A stretch of 64,000 nt of DNA, taken from NCBI GenBank assembly GCA_021372615.1, contig JAJFUB010000085.1, positions 1-64,000 on the forward strand, given 5' to 3'. Shown here piece by piece: positions 53,691 through 61,654 of the stretch. Source of the stretch: a bacterium (GTDB lineage: Bacteria > Armatimonadota > Zipacnadia > Zipacnadales > UBA11051). A program made the position numbers and the translations under genes. The notes beneath the pieces are model-generated. The model made no database searches. It saw only the letters and a list, made by a program, of their open reading frames with translations, and was not told the DNA's origin. Position 1 is the first letter of the stretch. Every line of letters begins with the position of its first letter.

Positions 53691-54626
53691 CTATCGTGCC
53701 CCGATCATCTCCGCGAAGTGCTCCCGACACCACGCTCGCCATAGCTCCACGTCGTCCGCCGTCGCGTGCGGATACGGTGCCCGGCAGCGCAGTGACGTCC
53801 TCAGGAAGCCTCCCGCCACGCCCCCTAGTCGATCGAAGCTCGTGTCCACAAACCCCCGCGGCTCCCATGTCTCCCCCAGGAACGCAAACAGCGCCTTGAG
53901 CTTCGCGCAGGCGGCTTCCGCCTCGGGCCAGCGCTCGGCCTGCGCGTCGCGCCAGAGCTTGAGCATGAACCCCGGCGACCAGTAGACCACCGAGCTGCAC
54001 GCGCCGCACGCGCCGTGGCGGAAGAACTCGGCGAAGAGGTGCTCGCCGACGAAGACGTTGATCGCCTCACTCAGCCGCCGACAGCCCTCCTCGGTCCGCC
54101 CCACCGTGTCAGCGTTCGCCTTCACCATCAGGTACTGGGGTACGGCCTCTTTGACCGCCAGGTGCTGCTCGACCGTCAGCGTCACCTTCGCCCGCGTCGT
54201 CTCGTAGACCGAGAGCGCCAGGCCTGGCGCGGCGCTCGCCACGTCGCGGAAGAAGGCGACGATCTGGCCCTCGTGCACCGGCATCCAGAAGGGCAGGGCG
54301 ACCTGGACGGCATCGGCCCCGATCTCAGCGGCGAAAGCGGCCTTCTGCATGGCGCCCCGATTGCACGTGTCCGTGCAGCCGACCATCGCCGGGGTGCCGT
54401 GCTCGTGACACACCTCCACCGTGGCCCGCGCGACGGCTCGGAACTCCTCGACACTCAACGCGTAGAACTCGCCGGTGCTGCCACCGGTGTAGACCCCAGG
54501 AATGCCCGCCTCACAGCAGGCAGCGACGTCACGCCGGTACGTCGCCTCATCGAACTCGTCGTTCGCGGTCCAGGCGACCGGCAGGCCGGCCCAGGGACCG
54601 ATGAAGCTGTCGCGGGTGAGTGGCAT
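53691..54626 (-). CDS. Dihydrodipicolinate synthase/N-acetylneuraminate lyase-family aldolase
   Basis: A 311-residue class I aldolase of the DapA family. Substrate-carboxylate loop GGSTGEF (48-54), Tyr141 (SVYET) and Schiff-base Lys169 (YLMVKAN) are in place, so it should be catalytically competent on pyruvate-type substrates. Context with sugar oxidoreductases and isomerases favours a 2-keto-3-deoxy sugar acid or related aldolase over lysine synthesis; this is inference. It is divergent from the isomerase gene at 54743 across 116 bases. Confidence 0.9.
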   Translation of the reverse strand: MPLTRDSFIGPWAGLPVAWTANDEFDEATYRRDVAACCEAGIPGVYTGGSTGEFYALSVEEFRAVARATVEVCHEHGTPAMVGCTDTCNRGAMQKAAFAAEIGADAVQVALPFWMPVHEGQIVAFFRDVASAAPGLALSVYETTRAKVTLTVEQHLAVKEAVPQYLMVKANADTVGRTEEGCRRLSEAINVFVGEHLFAEFFRHGACGACSSVVYWSPGFMLKLWRDAQAERWPEAEAACAKLKALFAFLGETWEPRGFVDTSFDRLGGVAGGFLRTSLRCRAPYPHATADDVELWRAWCREHFAEMIGAR

Positions 54627-54742
54627 CGGAGCAGCACCTTCTTCCGGAACGGGGCTAGCCGCAGACAGAGGGCCCTGGCGCCATGCAGGAGATGCGCGCG
54701 CGGCAGCGAACCATTGCCCATCGCAAGCTACAGGAGGCTGCC

Positions 54743-55501
54743 ATGCGTATCGCCGTGGACGGAACCTACTTCGGCGTACTGCCGTCGCTCACCTCGGAAC
54801 CCCTCATCGCCCTGGCCGTGGGCTGCGGCTCTCAGGGCCTGAACTGGCCGTTCCACCCCAACTTCGACATGGACGACCCGACCAAGGTGCGGCGGCTGCT
54901 CGACGCCGCCGGTCTCGGCGTCGTGTCCATCGGGCTCAACAACCACAGCTCGGCAATTCCCGGCTCGGAAGCCGCATGGCGGGATCATGTGGCCCAGGCG
55001 TCGGAAGCCGCCAACATCCTGGGCACCCGTGTGCTCGACTGCTGGCCCCGGCGGATGCCCGAGGTGGCCAAGGCCGATGCCCAGGCCACGCTGCGCGCCA
55101 ACGTCGAGGCCGTGCTGCCGGTGCTGCAGAGCCATGGCGTGGTGTTGTCGCTGGAGTTCGAGCCCGACCACACCGTCGAGCGGTACCCGGAAGCCATCGA
55201 GTTCGTCCAGCCGTACCTGCCGTCGGTGGCGCTGACCGCCGACAGCTACCATGTGTTCCGCATCGGCGATGATCTGGCCGCCGCGGGCAAGGCGCTCGGA
55301 CCGTCGCTGGCGATCCTGCACGCGTCGGGGAGCCATCGCGGCGAAGTCGGCAGCGAGGGCGACCTGTGCGACCACGCCGCCTTCATCAACGCGGCCAAGA
55401 GCGCGGGCTATGCCGGCGATGTGCTGCTGCAGTACCAGACCAAGGAGAACGCACTCGAGAGCCTGACGCGGGCGGTGAAGTTCATCAGCGCCATCGTCTA
55501 G
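54743..55501 (+). CDS. Xylose isomerase-like TIM-barrel sugar epimerase/isomerase
   Basis: A 252-residue protein of the AP-endonuclease-2/sugar phosphate isomerase superfamily. Metal-ligand positions are seen in LSLEFEPDH, TADSYHV and LHASGSHRGEVG, but the final ligand strand reads VLLQYQTK, with Gln where Glu is usual. Activity on hexuronic or keto sugars is plausible. AGGAGG lies six bases before ATG 54743. It is followed after 12 bases by the PEP mutase/isocitrate lyase-like gene, so they form an operon. Confidence 0.87.
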   Translation: MRIAVDGTYFGVLPSLTSEPLIALAVGCGSQGLNWPFHPNFDMDDPTKVRRLLDAAGLGVVSIGLNNHSSAIPGSEAAWRDHVAQASEAANILGTRVLDCWPRRMPEVAKADAQATLRANVEAVLPVLQSHGVVLSLEFEPDHTVERYPEAIEFVQPYLPSVALTADSYHVFRIGDDLAAAGKALGPSLAILHASGSHRGEVGSEGDLCDHAAFINAAKSAGYAGDVLLQYQTKENALESLTRAVKFISAIV

Positions 55502-55513
55502 GGAGTGACAACC

Positions 55514-56353
55514 ATGCACCCGGCGACCAGACTGCGCGAGCTACTCAACGCGGGCGAGACGCTGGTCATGCCCGACGCCTACGATCCGCTGTCGGCGCGC
55601 ATCATCGAGAAGCTTGGCTTCCAGGCCGTCCAGTGCTCCGGCTTCAGCATGGCCGCCTCGTGCCTTTGTGCCGAGGCGGCCTTTGGCTTTGAGCGGAACC
55701 TGGCGGCGACGGCCGGCATCGTCCGAGCCGTCAAGATCCCCGTCATGGCCGACGGTGAGGACGGCTTCGGCGACGCGTCCATGATCCCGGACACGATTGA
55801 CGCCTACCTCGGAGCCGGCGTGGCGGGGATCAACACCGAGGACCAGGTACTGGGCGCGCCAGGGCCCAAGCAGCTGATCCCCCTGGCTCAGGCGGTGGAG
55901 AAGCTGCAGGCCGCCCGGCAGGCGGCGCATGATGCGGAAGTGCCGGGGCTCATCATCAACGGCCGGACCGACGCGCTCCCGGCCGGGGCCTCGCCCGCGG
56001 AGGGCCTCGGCGAGGCCATCGTGCGTGCCAACACCTATCTGCAGGCCGGGGCCGATCTGGCTTTCGTGGTCGGTGTGGACAGCCTGGAGCAGGTCCGGCA
56101 GCTCGTGCGCGAGATCACCGGCCCGGTCAGCATCGCCGCCGGGATGCCCAACAACATCGGCAACTTCTCGGTCGCGCAACTGCGTGATGCCGGCGTGGCT
56201 CGCGTCAGCCTCCCCTCGCTGCTGGTCTTCTCGGCCATCCAGGCGATGACGCGCTCCCTGGAGAGCGTGCAGCGGACGGACGGTTTCGCCGAGATCGTCA
56301 GCGAGGACATGGCGTGTGGCATGGCGGAGATCATGCAGTTGCTGGCTCCGTAG
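55514..56353 (+). CDS. PEP mutase/isocitrate lyase-superfamily protein
   Basis: A 279-residue protein aligned with the superfamily: LVMPDAYDPLSARIIEKLGF, Mg-binding-type VMADGEDGFGD (Asp80, Glu82, Asp83), and GINTEDQVLGAPGPKQL (Glu109, Asp110, Lys119). The catalytic KKCGH loop of isocitrate and methylisocitrate lyases is missing: the segment reads PGPKQLIPL. Cleavage of isocitrate is therefore unlikely; carboxyphosphonoenolpyruvate-mutase-like or oxaloacetate/malate-type lyases are alternatives. ATG 55514 has GGAG nine bases upstream; GTG 55505 is possible. It is coupled in an operon with the isomerase. Confidence 0.85.
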   Translation: MHPATRLRELLNAGETLVMPDAYDPLSARIIEKLGFQAVQCSGFSMAASCLCAEAAFGFERNLAATAGIVRAVKIPVMADGEDGFGDASMIPDTIDAYLGAGVAGINTEDQVLGAPGPKQLIPLAQAVEKLQAARQAAHDAEVPGLIINGRTDALPAGASPAEGLGEAIVRANTYLQAGADLAFVVGVDSLEQVRQLVREITGPVSIAAGMPNNIGNFSVAQLRDAGVARVSLPSLLVFSAIQAMTRSLESVQRTDGFAEIVSEDMACGMAEIMQLLAP

Positions 56354-56451
56354 CCCTCCCCCGACGGCAACCGGGTGGCTGGCCGGCGAGCCATGTGCTA
56401 CAATCGCGGCTCATTCCGCAGCTTGGTCTGCAGCAAAGGACGCTGTCGCTC

Positions 56452-56796
56452 GTGCTCAGATGGGTTCCCGTGGTGCTGCTCGTCTTCTCCAACCTCTTCA
56501 TGACCTACGCCTGGTATGGCCACCTGAAGGACTTCCGTGACAAGCCCCTGCTAGTGGTGATCGGGCTGAGTTGGGGCGTCGCCTTCCTGGAGTACTGCCT
56601 GCAGGTGCCGGCCAACCGCCTGGGCTTCCACTTCATGTCGCTGGCCCAGCTCAAGGTGCTCCAGGAAGTCATCGCCATGGGCGTCTTCGCCGTCTTCGCG
56701 GTGGTCTATATGAAGCAGGCGCTGCGCCTGGACTTCCTGTGGGCCGGGCTGTGCCTCGTCGGCGCGGCGTACTTCATGTTCCGCGGCGTCAGGTGA
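56452..56796 (+). CDS. DUF486 (DMT-like) small membrane protein
   Basis: A 114-residue protein with four membrane helices matching DUF486: VFSNLFMTYAWYGHLKDF, GLSWGVAFLEYCLQVPANR, QLKVLQEVIAMGVFAVFAVV and the final DFLWAGLCLVGAAYFMF. The family belongs to the drug/metabolite transporter superfamily but has no settled substrate. GTG 56452 is chosen because it gives the usual family length (about 110-115) with AAAGGA upstream; a longer frame starting at 56314 overlaps the preceding gene. Confidence 0.87.
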   Translation: MLRWVPVVLLVFSNLFMTYAWYGHLKDFRDKPLLVVIGLSWGVAFLEYCLQVPANRLGFHFMSLAQLKVLQEVIAMGVFAVFAVVYMKQALRLDFLWAGLCLVGAAYFMFRGVR

Positions 56797-57022
56797 CGCT
56801 GCGGGCCCTCGGTCCACACGCCATGGCTGTCTCGCGTCCGCCGGGGCCCGCCAGCCCGCGTGGGGCTACTACGTACCGTCCTGGTGATGGTACCCCCAAC
56901 ATTGGTATAGAAGTCTTGGTGGACATTGGCCACTGAATCGGTCATACTTCCCACCAGAGAGACTTCATGACATCCAACCGCGACGTATACGAGGCTGCTC
57001 AGCTTCGGGAAGGGCAGCCACT

Positions 57023-58411
57023 ATGCTCGGTAAGGACAAGCCGCGCCTGCTTATCGTATCCCCCGCCTGGTGCCAGGGCTGGTGGCGCGGGGGTAAGGTC
57101 CTAGCTCCCCCCCTGAGCCTGCCGCTGCTGGCGGGCCTCACCCCTCGGGATGTGGACGTCCAACTCATTGACGAGAACGTGGAACGTCTCGACCCGGACA
57201 CGCCGGCCGACTGGGTGGCTCTCACCGTGCCCACCGCCTCGGCGCCGCGGGCATACGAGATGGCCGCGGGCTTCCGGGCGCGGGGCATCCCCGTGGTCAT
57301 GGGAGGCATCCATCCCACGGTTCTGCCCGATGAGGCCGCGCTGCACGCGGACGCCGTCGTGGTGGGCGAGGCCGAGGGAGTGTGGCGCGAGGTGATCGCC
57401 GACCTGGCGGGGGGGCGCCTACAGCCGCGCTATCAGGCGCCCGAGTTGCACGACCTGGTCGGTCTGCCCCGTCCGCGCCGCGAGCTCCTGCACACCGATC
57501 GTTACCTGACCATCAATGTCGTCCAGACGGCGCGCGGCTGCCCCCATGGCTGCACGTTCTGTACTGTCAGCTCGATCTTCGGCGGGCAGTATCGCTTCCG
57601 ACCGGTCCCTGAGGTGGTGGAGGAGGTGCGCGGCCTGGGCGGCTGGGTCGGCTTCGTGGATGACAACATCGTCGGCAACCGCCGCCGCGCCAAGGAGCTG
57701 TTCGAGGCGCTCATCCCGCTCAAGCTCCGCTGGATCAGCCAGGGCGACCTGACCATGGCGAAGGACCCGGAGCTGTTGCGCCTGGCCCGGCGCAGTGGTT
57801 GCCAGGCGATGTACATCGGCCTGGAGTCGGTATCGGACGAGAACCTGCGCGCCACCCACAAGTCATCCAATCTGAACTGCGACATGGGGGAGGCCATCGC
57901 GAAGATCCACCAGGCCGGCATCGAGATCATTGGCTCGTTCGTGCTCGGGCTGGATGGCGACGACGCCAGCGTGTTCGCGCGCACTGCGGCGTTCGCCCAG
58001 AAACACAAGCTGGTGGCGGCCCAGTTCTCCTCCCTGACGCCGTTCCCCGGCACGGCGATCCATCGCCAGCTCGAGGCGGAGGGCCGCATCGAGGACCGTG
58101 ACTGGTCCCACTACACCATGAGCAACGTGGTGTTCCGTCCGCAGCAGATGACCAGCCTCCAGTTGCGGGCGGGGCAGGTGGACACCTACCGACGGTTCTA
58201 CTCCCTCCCGTCCATCTTCCAGCGCGCGCTCACGGGCCGTGGGAACCTCGCGACTCGTCTGCTGGTGAACTTCAGCTACCGACGGCTGCATGCGGGCAAG
58301 GGCCTGTGCAAGAGTCTACCGTCACACGAGCCGGTGGCGCCGACCTCGACGCTCGTGCCCCAGGCCGCCGGCGACACGCCGGTCAAGGCCCCGGCCGGAA
58401 CCGGCTCGTGA
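57023..58411 (+). CDS. B12-binding-type radical SAM protein
   Basis: A 462-residue protein. The N-terminal Rossmann domain (1-140) has VVMGGIHPTVLPDEA as in B12-binding radical SAM enzymes, but the cobalamin base-off motif DxHxxG is not seen (LIDENVERLDPDT). The radical SAM core carries CPHGCTFC (Cys173, Cys177, Cys180) and later MYIGLESVSDENLRATHK and IEIIGSFVLGLDGDD. Relatives include methyltransferases and cyclases of lipid and hopanoid metabolism; the reaction here is unknown. A 226-base spacer lies upstream with no clear promoter. Confidence 0.88.
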   Translation: MLGKDKPRLLIVSPAWCQGWWRGGKVLAPPLSLPLLAGLTPRDVDVQLIDENVERLDPDTPADWVALTVPTASAPRAYEMAAGFRARGIPVVMGGIHPTVLPDEAALHADAVVVGEAEGVWREVIADLAGGRLQPRYQAPELHDLVGLPRPRRELLHTDRYLTINVVQTARGCPHGCTFCTVSSIFGGQYRFRPVPEVVEEVRGLGGWVGFVDDNIVGNRRRAKELFEALIPLKLRWISQGDLTMAKDPELLRLARRSGCQAMYIGLESVSDENLRATHKSSNLNCDMGEAIAKIHQAGIEIIGSFVLGLDGDDASVFARTAAFAQKHKLVAAQFSSLTPFPGTAIHRQLEAEGRIEDRDWSHYTMSNVVFRPQQMTSLQLRAGQVDTYRRFYSLPSIFQRALTGRGNLATRLLVNFSYRRLHAGKGLCKSLPSHEPVAPTSTLVPQAAGDTPVKAPAGTGS

Positions 58412-58470
58412 CGGCAGGCGCCGGGTAGCCTAGCGATGGTTCGTCCAAAGGCAGCAAGAGGAGGACCGGA

Positions 58471-58593
58471 ATGCCGAACACACGGCGCGAGAAGACAATC
58501 AAGCCGGCGAAGCTGACCAAGAAAGCCATGAAAGAGAAGCGAGCCAAGGGCAAGCACAAGGACAAGGCCGCGGAGCCCCTCAGGACCCCGTAG
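58471..58593 (+). CDS. Small lysine-rich basic protein (40 residues)
   Basis: A short frame with an excellent ribosome-binding site (GAGGAGGACCGGA directly before the ATG). It encodes a highly basic peptide beginning MPNTRREKTIKPAKLTKKAM and continuing with more Lys/Arg, followed by a TAG stop. The composition resembles small nucleic-acid-binding or ribosome-associated proteins, but I recognise no family. It follows the radical SAM gene by 59 bases and its end overlaps, tail to tail, the last 14 bases of the alpha/beta hydrolase gene. Confidence 0.65.
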   Translation: MPNTRREKTIKPAKLTKKAMKEKRAKGKHKDKAAEPLRTP

Positions 58594-59335
58594 CCAGGCC
58601 GTAGGCACGCAGGACGAAGTCCACAATCGGCGTCGGGTCCACCAGCGAGTGCGGGTGGTGGGCGACGCCGGGCTTGCAGATCGTCTCGATCCGCCCCCCG
58701 AGCTTCGGGTAGCGGTCCTTCACCACCAGCACGTTCTCCGCCGGTGGCACGGAGGTGTCGGCGTCGCCATAGACGTGCAGAATGGGGATGTCCGCCCGCG
58801 CCAGGATCTCCAGCGTGTCCACCGGGTTGCCCTGGTACGCCAGCGCCTCGGCTTCCGAGGCGAAGCCGTAGTCCTGCAGCAGCTTCTCCCACTCCGCCGG
58901 GTTACCGTCCCCCACGCCCAGGCCCTTCGGCCAGCTCTTGAAGTCCATCACGGCCGCGTCGTCATAGATGCATGCGACGCGGTCGGGATGCCGCGCCGCC
59001 CAGTTGTGGCAGTACAGCCCGCCGCGGCTGAGGCCCTCCAGCGCCGACTTGGCGTGCAGGCCGTACTCACCGGTCAGGAAGGCGTAGAACGACTCCCAGC
59101 GGTCCATCGCCCACGGGCAGCCGAAGGTGTTGTTGACCTGAATGAAGGTCAGGTGGAAGCCGCGCTCAAGCAGGGCAACATCGGCCTGGGGCTCGTGATC
59201 GAAGAACTCCGCCCGCCACATCCAGGGGCGTATCGCCGCGACCTCGTGGGGCGCAACGACGATGGTGGCGCAGCCGTCCACCTCGAAGTCATAACGGTCA
59301 AAGCCGCGGTAGTCTGACTTGGTGCCTTGGTACAT
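58580..59335 (-). CDS. Alpha/beta hydrolase
   Basis: A 251-residue alpha/beta hydrolase with nucleophile elbow GLSRGG (Ser103), a late-strand Asp (VYGDADTSVPP, near 191-193) and a His in VAHHPHS (near 226-229), so the catalytic triad can be assembled. It is of the size of small esterases or acyl-glycerol/sugar-ester hydrolases; deacetylation or de-esterification of pectin-like polysaccharide fragments would fit the window but is not shown. ATG 59335 has AGAGGA six bases upstream. It overlaps the small basic gene tail to tail. Confidence 0.88.
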   Translation of the reverse strand: MYQGTKSDYRGFDRYDFEVDGCATIVVAPHEVAAIRPWMWRAEFFDHEPQADVALLERGFHLTFIQVNNTFGCPWAMDRWESFYAFLTGEYGLHAKSALEGLSRGGLYCHNWAARHPDRVACIYDDAAVMDFKSWPKGLGVGDGNPAEWEKLLQDYGFASEAEALAYQGNPVDTLEILARADIPILHVYGDADTSVPPAENVLVVKDRYPKLGGRIETICKPGVAHHPHSLVDPTPIVDFVLRAYGLATGS

Positions 59336-59350
59336 GATGGTCCTCTGTGG

Positions 59351-59418
59351 GGCGGGGGCTCGTACCCCGCCCATGTCGGTTAGTTAGCGCCATGCGGGGC
59401 GGGGTACAAGCCCCCGCC
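59351..59418. repeat. Long inverted repeat upstream of the alpha/beta hydrolase gene
   Basis: Arms 59351-59372 (GGCGGGGGCTCGTACCCCGC...) and 59397-59418 match at 21 of 22 positions around a 24-base loop. Each arm alone also contains a hairpin (GCGGGG...CCCCGC). It lies between the start of the hydrolase gene (59335) and the end of the isomerase gene (59472) on the same strand, so it may attenuate or terminate read-through. Confidence 0.7.
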
Positions 59419-59471
59419 CTACAGTTCCTGCGTTTCCGTGTTCCCGCCTTACCGTTTCCGCCGCCCCGCCG

Positions 59472-60353
59472 TCAGTGCGTCTCTGTCCACAGCCTCTGCA
59501 TGTGCTGCAGGCTGCGGCGGAGGGCCTCCTTCTTCTCGGCCAGCGGCACGTGCTCGAGGGTGATGAGCTGCAGCCGGCCGCCGCCGTCGGCCGGCAGGCG
59601 TCGCGCGTACTGGGCGAAGGGCGACTGGCCCGTGCCTAGCTCCACCGAGTAGATCGGGTGCGTGGCTTCCGGCGGGGCGGGCACGAGGTGGTCCTTCCAG
59701 GCCACGACGTGCACCCGTTGCGCGTGCTCTCCCTCCAGCAACATCCACCCGTCCTCGCCCAGGGTCGTCATGTGGCCGATGTTCAGGGCGATGCCGATAC
59801 GGGGGTCGGGGGCGATGCGGTACAGCTCGCGGCAGTCGGCCACCGTCTCGAGGATGCCGCCGTAGTGGATGTCGGGCGCAATCCTCGTCCCGGCAGGCGC
59901 GTTCTCCAGCGCCCCCGCCATCGCTCGCGCGAAGGCCGCGATCAGTTCCCGCTTCTCGTCCAGCGGCATCCGGGGGCGGGGGGCGGCGCCGGCATTGGGC
60001 AGCACGATGTCGGTGCCAAAGGCCTCGGCCATGTGGCTGAGGGCCAGCAAGCCCTGCGCCGTCGCCGCAATCTCTTCCTCACTGCCCACCTTGGTCAGGC
60101 CCTGGTAGACGCACGCCACCTGCAGACCCACGTCGGTGACTGCCTTCAGCACCAGCCCCAGGTCGGACTGGGCCAGGTCGAGGATGGCCGACTGCGGATC
60201 GGGCGACGCGGCTGTGAGTGCCGGGCCGGCCGGCGAGTGCATCAGCATGATGCTCGAGAAGCCGATCTCCGCGGCCTCGCCGAGCACCTGCCGGAAGGAC
60301 TTGACGGGCTGCCCCCACTCGGTCAGGGCATGGACGCTGGTACCGAAAGTCAT
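59472..60353 (-). CDS. TIM-barrel sugar phosphate isomerase/epimerase
   Basis: A 293-residue protein of the xylose isomerase-like superfamily with ligand-bearing strands IAPDIHYGGI, IALNIGHMT, VVAWKDHLVP and LITLEHVP, all apparently intact. ATG 60353 overlaps the stop of the upstream Gfo/Idh/MocA gene by four bases (ATGA on the minus strand), so the two are translationally coupled and probably act on the same sugar. Start choice follows from that overlap and from the N-terminus MTFGTSVHALTEWG, normal for the fold. Confidence 0.87.
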   Translation of the reverse strand: MTFGTSVHALTEWGQPVKSFRQVLGEAAEIGFSSIMLMHSPAGPALTAASPDPQSAILDLAQSDLGLVLKAVTDVGLQVACVYQGLTKVGSEEEIAATAQGLLALSHMAEAFGTDIVLPNAGAAPRPRMPLDEKRELIAAFARAMAGALENAPAGTRIAPDIHYGGILETVADCRELYRIAPDPRIGIALNIGHMTTLGEDGWMLLEGEHAQRVHVVAWKDHLVPAPPEATHPIYSVELGTGQSPFAQYARRLPADGGGRLQLITLEHVPLAEKKEALRRSLQHMQRLWTETH

Positions 60354-61321
60354 CGCTCCGCTCCGCGCTGCTGTAGTTGGTGATACACTGCTTCGCACAG
60401 CTTCATGGTGCCGACGGCATCGGCGACGGGCGACTGGTCCTGGTCTGTGCCGCGCACGGCGGCCAGGAAGTTGGCCACGTCCGGCACGTAGCCCAGCCAG
60501 CGCAAGTCGGCGACCCGATCCCCCGTGTAGACGCCACGCCGCCAATGCTGCTCGGGGCCCTCGGGATAGCGGTACAGCAAGTCGAAGTCGTGGCTGTACA
60601 GCACATGCCCGTTGGTTCCGGTCAGTTCGAAGTAGAAGAACTCCTGCAGCCAGGGCTGCTCGGAGGTGAAGTTGACCGTGGCGACGGCGCCGTTGGTCAG
60701 GTGCGCGGCCACGACATAGGCCCGCTTGCCGGGCACGTTCGCCACGCGCACCTCCAGGTCGTCCACCTCGCCCGCCAGCCGCCGCAAGGTGTCGTAGGCG
60801 TGGCAGTGCTGGTCCATCACCGCGTTCTCGAGCGTGGGCCCTGAGACGAGGCCGTAGCGCACCATGGCCATCGTGAGCGGGCCGAACTCGTCGCTGCCGA
60901 CGAGGGCCCGGGCCTGGCGGACAGCCTCGCTCTGCCGCAGGTTGAAGCCCACGTGGCACACGACACCCCGGGCGGCGGCGATGTCCGCCATCTCCTGGGT
61001 CTGCGCCGCCGAGGGCGCCGGGGACTTCTGGACATAGAGGGGGAAGCCGGCCTCCAGCACCTGCCGCCCGATCTCGTAGTGGACCGTCGGCCCGCCGACG
61101 CAGATCACGGCCTCGGGCTGCACTTCGTCCAGCATGCGCCGGAAGTCGGTGTAGACGCGCTGGAAGCCGTACTGCGTGGCCGCCTGCTGCGCCTTCGCCT
61201 CGACGAGGTCGCAGACAGCCGCCAACTCGACAGAATGCACGCGAAGCTGCGGATACATGAAGGCGTTCGTGAAGCCGCCGGCGCCGATATACGCCAGCCG
61301 CAGGGGACCGTCCTGAGCCAT
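60350..61321 (-). CDS. Gfo/Idh/MocA-family oxidoreductase with altered EKP motif
   Basis: A 323-residue protein with a Rossmann motif GAGGFT (13-18) and the two-domain plan of the family (VICVGGPTVHYEIGRQVLEAG; CHAYDTLRRLAGE). The usual EKP motif reads QKS at about 98-100 (LYVQKSPAPS): Lys is kept, but Glu and Pro are replaced, which may alter cofactor binding or catalysis. GGAGGG lies five bases before ATG 61321. It is the first gene of a two-gene minus-strand operon with the isomerase. Confidence 0.87.
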   Translation of the reverse strand: MAQDGPLRLAYIGAGGFTNAFMYPQLRVHSVELAAVCDLVEAKAQQAATQYGFQRVYTDFRRMLDEVQPEAVICVGGPTVHYEIGRQVLEAGFPLYVQKSPAPSAAQTQEMADIAAARGVVCHVGFNLRQSEAVRQARALVGSDEFGPLTMAMVRYGLVSGPTLENAVMDQHCHAYDTLRRLAGEVDDLEVRVANVPGKRAYVVAAHLTNGAVATVNFTSEQPWLQEFFYFELTGTNGHVLYSHDFDLLYRYPEGPEQHWRRGVYTGDRVADLRWLGYVPDVANFLAAVRGTDQDQSPVADAVGTMKLCEAVYHQLQQRGAER

Positions 61322-61654
61322 GGTGCCCTCCGGGAAGAGATGCACACCAGTTCGCAGGTCGTCACCGACTTCCTCTGCCGGTTCGTCGGTCAGTCCACAC
61401 TTTCTTGGCTGATGATGGCAGTTTCTGGTATAATGTAACCATATTGGATAACGCGTCGGCCATAGCCGGGGTGAGGAACGTGCGCTCCGGGGAAGGCGTC
61501 CAATGGCCAGAGCTGTTGGCGCGGATGGCAGGGCCCGGAGGCGGGGGCGGACGGGCGGGGCGGGCAACGCATTCAGGGAACAAATGGGGCCTCGGCGAAT
61601 GTTGTTGCTGATGATCAACAGCACACCGCCAGGGCCGCGAAAGCAGGTTCCGGC
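61322..61654. other. Divergent intergenic region, 333 bases
   Basis: This spacer separates the minus-strand oxidoreductase from the plus-strand sigma factor gene. It holds a strong plus-strand promoter at 61405-61434 and a presumed leader of about 215 bases before the sigma factor start. The leader is GC-rich and contains several short ATG/GTG-initiated frames without good ribosome-binding sites. No terminator, riboswitch or second promoter is evident to me. Confidence 0.6.
61405..61434 (+). promoter_or_regulatory. Sigma70-type promoter with extended -10
   Basis: TTGGCT (61405-61410), an 18-base spacer and a perfect TATAAT (61429-61434) preceded by TGG form an extended -10 promoter. It is the clearest housekeeping-type promoter in the window and points at the ECF sigma factor gene at 61655. 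Transcription should begin near 61441. Confidence 0.75.
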
